This document shows positions 7,029 to 11,754 of a stretch of 11,754 bases of DNA, one piece after another. The stretch's first letter is position 1, and each line of letters begins with the position of its first letter. The DNA lies in contig DOUP01000231.1 of NCBI GenBank assembly GCA_003520545.1, positions 1 to 11,754 of the forward strand, read 5' to 3'. Source of the stretch: Maritimibacter sp. GTDB lineage: Bacteria; Pseudomonadota; Alphaproteobacteria; Rhodobacterales; Rhodobacteraceae. The notes beneath the pieces were generated by a model. It was not told where the DNA came from, did not search any database, and was given only the letters and a program-made list of their open reading frames with translations. Made by a program: the position numbers and the translations under genes.

Positions 7029-8003
7029 ATGACCCTCCTCAAGATCAAGAACCTCTCGGTCGATTTCGACACCGCCGGTGGCCAGTTCCGGGCGGTGGAC
7101 GCAGTGGATATCACCGTGAACGAGGGCGACATCCTCTCTATCGTCGGGGAATCCGGGTCGGGCAAGTCCGTCTCCATGCTGGCCATGATGGGGCTTTTGC
7201 CCTGGACCGCCACGATCACGGCGGACGTGATGTCCTTTGACGGGATCGACCTGCGCGATCTCAGCCCCAAGCAAAGGCGCAAGGTCATCGGCCGCGACAT
7301 GTCGATGATCTTTCAGGAACCGATGTCCTCGCTGAACCCGAGCTTCACCGTCGGGTTTCAGATCAGGGAAACCTTGAAGGTCCACCTCGATCTCGACCGA
7401 AAAGCGCGCCAACGCCGGGCGATCGAGTTGATGGAACTGGTCGGCATTCCCGATCCCGAAAAACGGCTCAAAGCCTTTCCGCACCAATTGTCCGGCGGCA
7501 TGAGCCAGCGGGTCATGATTGCCATGGCGCTCGCCTGCAAACCGCGACTCCTGATCGCAGATGAGCCGACGACGGCATTGGACGTGACGATCCAGGCGCA
7601 GATCCTCGATCTTCTGACGGACCTGCAAAAGGATACCGGCATGGCGCTGATCCTCATCACGCACGACATGGGCGTGGTGGCCGAAACCGCGCAACGGGTG
7701 CAGGTGCAATACGCGGGCCAGAAGGTGGAAGAGCAGGAGGTGCGCGGTCTCTTCGCCGATCCGCATCACCCCTACACCGATGCGCTGCTTGCAGCCCTTC
7801 CCGAACGCGCGACGGAACGGCATTTGCCGACCATTCCGGGCGTCGTGCCGGGACAATACGACCGCCCGCAAGGCTGCCTGTTTTCGCCCCGATGCAAATT
7901 CGCGGATGAGAAATGCCGCACGATACCGCCCCCGGTGCAGCCGCCCGAGCTTGGGCTTGCCCGCTGCCATTACCCGATTACGCGCAAGGAGGACGTGGCA
8001 TGA
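7029..8003 (+). CDS. dppD: Dipeptide ABC transporter ATP-binding protein DppD
   Basis: A 324-residue ATPase on the cytosolic face of the DppBC channel. All ABC motifs are intact: Walker A GESGSGKS (40-47), Q-loop Q96 in IFQEPMSS, signature LSGGMSQRV (154-162), Walker B LLIADE (174-179), D-loop TALD (182-185) and switch histidine H212 in ITHDMG. After about 255 follows the C-terminal extension of oligopeptide/dipeptide transporters. It carries C283, C289, C296 and C313, a spacing of 5, 6 and 16 residues between cysteines; such cysteines are reported to hold a [4Fe-4S] cluster in some DppD proteins. ATG 7029 has AGGAG 6 bases upstream. The gene overlaps dppF by four bases (ATGA). It forms a heterodimer with DppF by family precedent. 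Confidence 0.95.
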   Translation: MTLLKIKNLSVDFDTAGGQFRAVDAVDITVNEGDILSIVGESGSGKSVSMLAMMGLLPWTATITADVMSFDGIDLRDLSPKQRRKVIGRDMSMIFQEPMSSLNPSFTVGFQIRETLKVHLDLDRKARQRRAIELMELVGIPDPEKRLKAFPHQLSGGMSQRVMIAMALACKPRLLIADEPTTALDVTIQAQILDLLTDLQKDTGMALILITHDMGVVAETAQRVQVQYAGQKVEEQEVRGLFADPHHPYTDALLAALPERATERHLPTIPGVVPGQYDRPQGCLFSPRCKFADEKCRTIPPPVQPPELGLARCHYPITRKEDVA

Positions 8004-8950
8004 GCACTGTCGTCACTGCCGAGGGGTTGGCCCGCCATTACGAAGTTGGCGGCGGTCTGTTTTCCAAGCCGGGTGTGGTCAAGGCGCTGTCCGATGCCTC
8101 CTTCACCATCGAAGCCGGCAAAACGCTGGCGGTGGTCGGCGAATCCGGCTGCGGGAAATCGACCCTCGCGCGTCTTGTCACGCTCATCGAAGAGCCGACG
8201 GCCGGAACGTTGAACATCGACGGGGTCGAGGCAACGCCGGACAACTGGGAGCGCCTGCGCAGCCATGTGCAGATCGTGTTCCAGGACCCCTATGGCTCGC
8301 TCAACCTGCGCCATCGGATCGGGGCCATCCTGGAAGAACCGTTGAAAATCAACCGGCCCGAGATGTCGGCCAAGGAGCGTCAGGCAAAAGCGCGCGAGAT
8401 GATCGAGCTCGTGGGCCTGCGGCCCGAACACTACGACCGTTTCCCGCATATGTTCTCGGGTGGGCAGCGTCAGCGTATCGCGGTCGCGCGCGCGCTCATG
8501 CTGGAGCCGAAGCTTCTGGTGCTGGATGAACCCGTCTCGGCGCTCGACCTGTCGATCCAGAGCCAGGTTCTGAACCTGCTTCTGGATTTGCAGGACCGGC
8601 TGGACCTCGCCTACCTGTTCATTTCCCACGACCTCAGCGTCGTGCGCCACGTGGCTGACGAGTTGGTGGTGATGTACTTGGGTCGCCCCGTCGAATTTGG
8701 CACCAAGGACGACGTCTTTGCCAATCCGCGCCATCCTTATACCAAGGCGCTTTTGTCCGCGACGCCCTCAACCGAACCGCATCAGGACAAGATGCGGATC
8801 AAGCTGGAAGGGGAGCTGCCGTCGCCGCTCGCCGTGCCGGACGGCTGTCCCTTTGCGCCGCGCTGTTGGAAGGCGCAGGACAAATGCCGGGCGGAACGGC
8901 CTGCACTGATGGGCGAGCACCCGGCGGCCTGTTGGTTTCCTGAAGGTTGA
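8000..8950 (+). CDS. dppF: Dipeptide ABC transporter ATP-binding protein DppF
   Basis: A 316-residue partner ATPase to DppD. Motifs are Walker A GESGCGKS (47-54), Q-loop Q95 in VFQDPYGSLN, signature FSGGQRQRIA (152-161), Walker B LLVLDE (172-177), VSALDLS (179-185) and H210 in FISHDLS. The C-terminal extension (about 255-316) has C283, C289, C296 and C311, a spacing close to that in DppD. The ATG at 8000 is chosen because AGGAGG lies 8 bases upstream and the start overlaps the dppD stop as ATGA; the open frame reaches back to 7913, but that part lies inside dppD. It is the last gene of the operon; a hairpin at 9012-9050 follows. Assignment is secure; both ATPases look catalytically competent. 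Confidence 0.95.
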   Translation: MSTVVTAEGLARHYEVGGGLFSKPGVVKALSDASFTIEAGKTLAVVGESGCGKSTLARLVTLIEEPTAGTLNIDGVEATPDNWERLRSHVQIVFQDPYGSLNLRHRIGAILEEPLKINRPEMSAKERQAKAREMIELVGLRPEHYDRFPHMFSGGQRQRIAVARALMLEPKLLVLDEPVSALDLSIQSQVLNLLLDLQDRLDLAYLFISHDLSVVRHVADELVVMYLGRPVEFGTKDDVFANPRHPYTKALLSATPSTEPHQDKMRIKLEGELPSPLAVPDGCPFAPRCWKAQDKCRAERPALMGEHPAACWFPEG

Positions 8951-9011
8951 GACTTGTTCGCGCGGGGCGAGTAACGACCGCCGATAACCGGCATTCCGAC
9001 AGGAACGCAAG

Positions 9012-9050
9012 AAGTCGCCTGCCTCCGCAAAAGCAGGAAGCAGGCGACTT
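9012..9050. terminator. Long inverted repeat between converging dppF and the unknown membrane-protein gene
   Basis: Perfect 11-base arms, AAGTCGCCTGC (9012-9022) and GCAGGCGACTT (9040-9050), flank a 17-base loop. It lies 61 bases after the dppF stop and 44 bases after the stop of the converging gene. On the minus strand the stem is followed by TTCTTGCG, a modest T-rich tract; on the plus strand only the TT of the arm follows. It is best read as a two-way terminator. A small competing stem CCTGC/GCAGG is possible inside it. Confidence 0.7.
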
Positions 9051-9094
9051 GGAATGATCGGCGTATCCGTGGTGTGGGGTGGCCCCGCCAGAGG

Positions 9095-10732
9095 TCAGCG
9101 CGATGCGATCCGGAAGACCGGTGCAGGCAGCGGGCCGTCGGAGTTCAGGAGATAGGCGTAGCGGCTGGAGGACAGAAGATCCTCCAGATCGACCGGGCGT
9201 CCATTCAGGTAAGCCGTTTTCGCGACCAGCCGGATACCGTGACTATAATCCGCGTAGCTCGCGCCATGGACGGTCGAAACCGGCTGGATCGGGTCGCGAG
9301 CAGAGCGGTGCCAGCCGTAGATGGCGACGCGACCGGGGTTGGACGCCATGCGGTTGGCGACGACGACGTCCTTCTTGTGACCGGCGACCAGACCACCGCG
9401 CCCCCGGCGCTGTTTCTCGATCGTCGCGTTGTGGCGTAGGAAATAGTCGGTCGAGGACATCTGCGGCCCGGCCTGCATCGGTTGCGGCGAGAGTTTCGTC
9501 GCGGCCTGGGCATAGATCGCATCGACGATCCGCGACGTGGGGAGCATCATGTCAAATCGAGACGCGATGGAGGCTGCGGCCGGAAGCCCCAGTGGCACGC
9601 GCACGAAATCACGGTCCGATCCGAGGGCGAGATAGTCGGGAGTCACGCAGACGACGATCTCGGCCCCCACGCCGCGCGAGTCCTGGCCTTTGAGGACGAC
9701 CGGCTGAAGTTGGCGGATGAAGCTCGGCATGTTGCCACGAGCGAGTTCGGAAATGATCGCGTTGTCGCGGTTGCTGCCGCTGCCGTTTCCGACCGATGCC
9801 ATGAAGGCCTGACCGGTGGCGGCCCCCGGTTTGCGGCGTGGCATTTGTCGGGCCAGCGTGGTGCCGCAGGCCCTGGAGCTGGCGGAGGCGGACGTGGTTG
9901 GGCGCGGATCGGCGAGGAAGGACGCGGGAACGACGTCCTCGACCGTCGCGACACGTGCCGTGAGAGAAGCCCGGAAATTCGCGGGCATTGCGCGCGGGCG
10001 CGGCGAGGTTGGCACGGCGAGCGCGGAGGCGTTCATCGTCGAGGCGATGATGGTTTGGTCATCAGGCGCTTCCCGTGTCGATGCTGCGTTTGCCGCGACG
10101 GGGCGTGGTGCCGGGCGCGGTGTCTGCGCGGTGGCGACCTGCCTCTCGGTGATGGGGGCCGTGGGCATCGTCTCCGGCGCGGCGTCTTCGATAGGCCCGG
10201 TGCCGAGGCGAGGCGCCATCGGCATGTCCGGCATGTCACGGTCGGTGAGGTCGAGGTGCGTGGTCTCGATCCCTTTGTCGTTTTGGGCCTCATCGGGGGT
10301 CGAACGGGGCGCGACGAGCGATGCGCCGGCACGGGTGTCGGCATCCTCAAAGCTTAGCCGGGCCATCGCCTGAGGCGACATGGCAGGCTCGGTGATGGAG
10401 CGCTTGGCCGGATCGATCAGCGTTTCGTCGCTCTCGGCGAGATCGACATCCGGTTTGACCGGGTCCTGAGGCGCGTTCTCTGGCATCGCGGCATCGACAA
10501 TAAGCGTGTTGGGCGCACTGCCAAGAGCTTCGGCCAGGTTGCGGGGCACGACGACCTCCTCCTGCGGAAGAAAGGCCGCCACATAGGCGGGATACATCGT
10601 GGTCATCGCGAAGAAGCTACCCCAGACGGCCACCACGAGGGCGGCAAGCAAACCGATCCCGGCAAAAGCGGGCGCGGCGGCGGGGCGCGTGCGATGAAGC
10701 GCGGCGGTGATGTCTTTGATTTGTCGGATCAT
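9095..10732 (-). CDS. Membrane-anchored proline-rich protein with conserved C-terminal domain of unknown function
   Basis: A 545-residue protein I do not recognise by function. Residues 1-20 are basic. A single membrane segment at about 22-45 (AGIGLLAALVVAVWG) should anchor it in the inner membrane, with the rest probably periplasmic. Residues 60-300 are low-complexity, rich in Pro, Ala, Thr, Asp and Arg, and look like a flexible stalk. Residues about 305-535 form a compact, ordered domain with VTPDYLALGSDRDF (363-376), LPTSRIVDAIY (397-407), GHKKDVVVANR (451-461), IYGWHR (471-476) and VHGASYADYSHGIRLV (488-503). The His, Lys, Tyr and Asp residues in these blocks look like a possible active site. 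I believe this C-terminal pattern recurs in hypothetical bacterial proteins, but that is from memory. ATG 10732 is chosen because the membrane anchor follows directly; the frame stays open to 10936 with an Arg-rich, coding-unlike stretch. Cysteines C289 and C362 might pair. Confidence 0.82.
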   Translation of the reverse strand: MIRQIKDITAALHRTRPAAAPAFAGIGLLAALVVAVWGSFFAMTTMYPAYVAAFLPQEEVVVPRNLAEALGSAPNTLIVDAAMPENAPQDPVKPDVDLAESDETLIDPAKRSITEPAMSPQAMARLSFEDADTRAGASLVAPRSTPDEAQNDKGIETTHLDLTDRDMPDMPMAPRLGTGPIEDAAPETMPTAPITERQVATAQTPRPAPRPVAANAASTREAPDDQTIIASTMNASALAVPTSPRPRAMPANFRASLTARVATVEDVVPASFLADPRPTTSASASSRACGTTLARQMPRRKPGAATGQAFMASVGNGSGSNRDNAIISELARGNMPSFIRQLQPVVLKGQDSRGVGAEIVVCVTPDYLALGSDRDFVRVPLGLPAAASIASRFDMMLPTSRIVDAIYAQAATKLSPQPMQAGPQMSSTDYFLRHNATIEKQRRGRGGLVAGHKKDVVVANRMASNPGRVAIYGWHRSARDPIQPVSTVHGASYADYSHGIRLVAKTAYLNGRPVDLEDLLSSSRYAYLLNSDGPLPAPVFRIASR

Positions 10733-10837
10733 GGTCCGCGCTCGTACTGTCCCTTTGTTGCGAAGACAATAATGGCAGGGACGGGTTAAGGGGAGGTTTC
10801 TGGTCGCTGCGCGGTTTTTCGCCTGCTTTGATGGGGG

Positions 10838-10867
10838 TTTTCGGCCGTTTTCGGGGTTTTTCGCCGG
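10838..10867. repeat. Three 10-base direct repeats TTTTCG+4 bases
   Basis: The units TTTTCGGCCG, TTTTCGGGGT and TTTTCGCCGG follow each other with no gap, and a fourth TTTTCG lies 22 bases before the first. The shared core is TTTTCG and the other four bases are mostly G or C. A 10-base period places each unit on nearly the same face of the DNA helix. The block lies about 105-135 bases upstream of the leftward start codon and about 210 bases before the rightward one. Confidence 0.6.
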
Positions 10868-10882
10868 TCTTGCGCAGGGCAA

Positions 10883-10915
10883 GCCAGAGAAGCGGGACCG
10901 GCAGTCCCGCCTGGC
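10883..10915. repeat. Bulged inverted repeat in the divergent region
   Basis: GCGGGAC (10892-10898) and GTCCCGC (10904-10910) form a 7-base GC-rich stem with a CGGCA loop. It is extended by GCCAG (10883-10887) with CTGGC (10911-10915), leaving AGAA bulged on one side. No T-run follows on either strand, so a plain rho-independent terminator is unlikely. It could be an operator, a leader RNA stem or part of a small RNA. Confidence 0.5.
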
Positions 10916-11076
10916 GGCGCTGAGAGAGGGAATCACTTTGGCCTTGCCCGCCCGACCGTCGCCGCCGGTAAACTGTCAGAACGCGGCCTTGGCAAAGGCG
11001 CCCAAGCCGTGGATGGTAGAAAGAAGACGCCGAGTCGCAAGGCCACGGCGCGAAGGATGGCAAGAGGGGTTCCCGC

Positions 11077-11754
11077 TTGAAATTTTGGCTCGCTTGCATC
11101 GTCACCGGATCACTCGCCGCGACCAGCGTTTTGGCGCAGGGCGAGACCGCGGTCGACAAATGTCTCGCCATCGCGGGCGCCGCGAACGCCGGTGTGCCGC
11201 CGGCCGCGGTCGATGCTGAAACCCAGAAGACCACGCTACGCGCCGCCGCCAATGATTGTACCGCCGCCGCCTCCATGGATGGCGCGCCGCCGGAGGTTCT
11301 TTTCCACGCGGCGACTGTCGCCCAGGCGAGGGGAAATACGGACGAGACGCTTTCGCTTCTCACCAAGGCCGCCGAGCTTGGGCTGGGACCCGCGCAAACG
11401 CGGCTGGGAGATTATTTCCTGTTCGGGGTCGGGGGACGCCCCGATGTGAAACAGGCGGTGCATCATTATGAGAAAGCTGCGACGCTGAACGATCCGGCGG
11501 GTATGACGACGCTCGCGCTCCTGCACCAGGTCGGGCAGGGGGTTCCGCGCGACACCGCGCGGATGGTCGCGCTCATGAAAGCCGCGTCCGAGGCGGGCTA
11601 CCATTTCGCTCAGTATCGCCTTGCGCAGGTTTATTTGCGCGGCGACGGGGTTCCGGGTCGGGCCGATCCTGAACTTGGCATTCCTGACGTGACCCGCGCG
11701 GCGGAATATTACGCGATGGCGGCGGATAACGGGAACATCGCCGCCGCGCTCGAC
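11077..11754 (+). CDS. Secreted Sel1-repeat (SLR) protein, N-terminal part (3' end outside window)
   Basis: The frame is open from just after a TAG at 11017-11019 to the window end, giving 226 residues from a TTG start at 11077. No ATG or GTG offers a better start upstream. TTG 11077 is preceded by AAGAGG about 10 bases away and opens a clear signal peptide: Lys 2, a hydrophobic core, and SVLA before Q21. C29 and C61 lie in the following small helical region and may form a disulfide. From about 73 on come paired helices of the Sel1/TPR-like type: a divergent pair at 73-102, then repeats at about 105-137 (AQTRLGDYFLFGVG, then AVHHYEKAA), 140-175 (LALLHQVGQGVPRD) and 176-218 (AQYRLAQVYLRGDGVPG, then AAEYYAMAADNG). 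Such proteins usually act as periplasmic scaffolds; partners here are unknown. Any C-terminal domain lies beyond the window. Confidence 0.85.
   Translation, partial: MKFWLACIVTGSLAATSVLAQGETAVDKCLAIAGAANAGVPPAAVDAETQKTTLRAAANDCTAAASMDGAPPEVLFHAATVAQARGNTDETLSLLTKAAELGLGPAQTRLGDYFLFGVGGRPDVKQAVHHYEKAATLNDPAGMTTLALLHQVGQGVPRDTARMVALMKAASEAGYHFAQYRLAQVYLRGDGVPGRADPELGIPDVTRAAEYYAMAADNGNIAAALD

Larger units (their letters stand above)
10733..11076. promoter_or_regulatory. Divergent intergenic region with phased T-rich repeats and a hairpin
   Basis: This 344-base gap holds no convincing gene. It must contain promoters for the unknown membrane protein (leftward) and the Sel1-repeat protein (rightward). 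Visible structure: TTTTCG at 10816, 10838, 10848 and 10858, the last three exactly 10 bases apart, and a bulged hairpin at 10883-10915. I found no confident -35/-10 pair. The right half (10938-11040) can be read in several frames but yields only Arg-rich shadow products. Confidence 0.45.

Noticed and set aside
9076..9086. GGGG-TGG-CCCC mini-hairpin after the unknown gene
   Set aside because: The four-base arms with a three-base loop are too short to call, and the stronger repeat at 9012-9050 explains the site.
9482..10357. 291-codon plus-strand frame opposite the unknown membrane protein
   Set aside because: Its Gly/Arg-rich product looks like an antisense shadow. The minus frame shows ordered conserved blocks and a membrane anchor.
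10733..10936. 68-residue upstream extension of the unknown membrane protein
   Set aside because: The stretch is Arg/Lys/Pro-rich and would push the membrane anchor deep into the protein. It coincides with the repeat- and hairpin-containing intergenic region.
10938..11219. 93-codon plus-strand frame before the Sel1 gene
   Set aside because: It overlaps the Sel1 signal peptide in another frame and gives an Arg-rich product with no domain.
1..11754. tRNA genes, CRISPR arrays, insertion sequences or prophage genes
   Set aside because: I saw no cloverleaf-like sequences, regularly spaced repeats, transposase motifs or phage proteins anywhere in the window.

Overview
The window looks like chromosomal DNA of a GC-rich alphaproteobacterium, most likely from the Rhodobacterales (Roseobacter group). 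This is inferred from protein style, codon use and gene families. No rRNA or other marker gene is present to confirm it. There are no tRNAs, CRISPR arrays, insertion sequences or phage genes. Genes are tightly packed and several overlap.

Layout: (1) 1-264, the 3' end of an alpha/beta-hydrolase gene cut by the window edge. (2) 254-1755, a minus-strand pair reading from right to left: a CxxCxxCC (YcgN/UPF0260) cysteine-cluster protein, then a low-specificity L-threonine aldolase, joined by a TAATG stop/start overlap. (3) 1904-3109, a plus-strand c-di-GMP phosphodiesterase of the EAL type with a GAF-like N-terminus, divergent from the pair. (4) 3110-3423, a 314-base leader region with short inverted repeats. 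(5) 3424-8950, a complete dipeptide ABC transporter operon dppABCDF, with a strong hairpin between dppA and dppB. (6) 9012-9050, a hairpin between converging genes. (7) 9095-10732, a minus-strand gene for a membrane-anchored, proline-rich protein of unknown function with a well-defined C-terminal domain. (8) 10733-11076, a divergent intergenic region with a 10-bp-phased TTTTCG repeat and a bulged hairpin. (9) 11077 to the end, a secreted Sel1-repeat protein with a TTG start, cut by the right edge.

How they work together: DppA would capture peptides (or a related ligand) in the periplasm, DppB and DppC form the channel, and DppD and DppF drive it with ATP. The threonine aldolase feeds glycine and acetaldehyde metabolism. 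The EAL protein is a plausible signalling gene, but nothing in the sequence ties it to the transporter. The divergent pair on the right, an inner-membrane protein with a periplasmic domain and a secreted Sel1-repeat protein, may both act in the cell envelope; that is inference.

I see no convincing new multi-gene system here. The most open questions are the unknown C-terminal domain at 9095-10732, the phased repeat beside it, and the control of the dpp operon.
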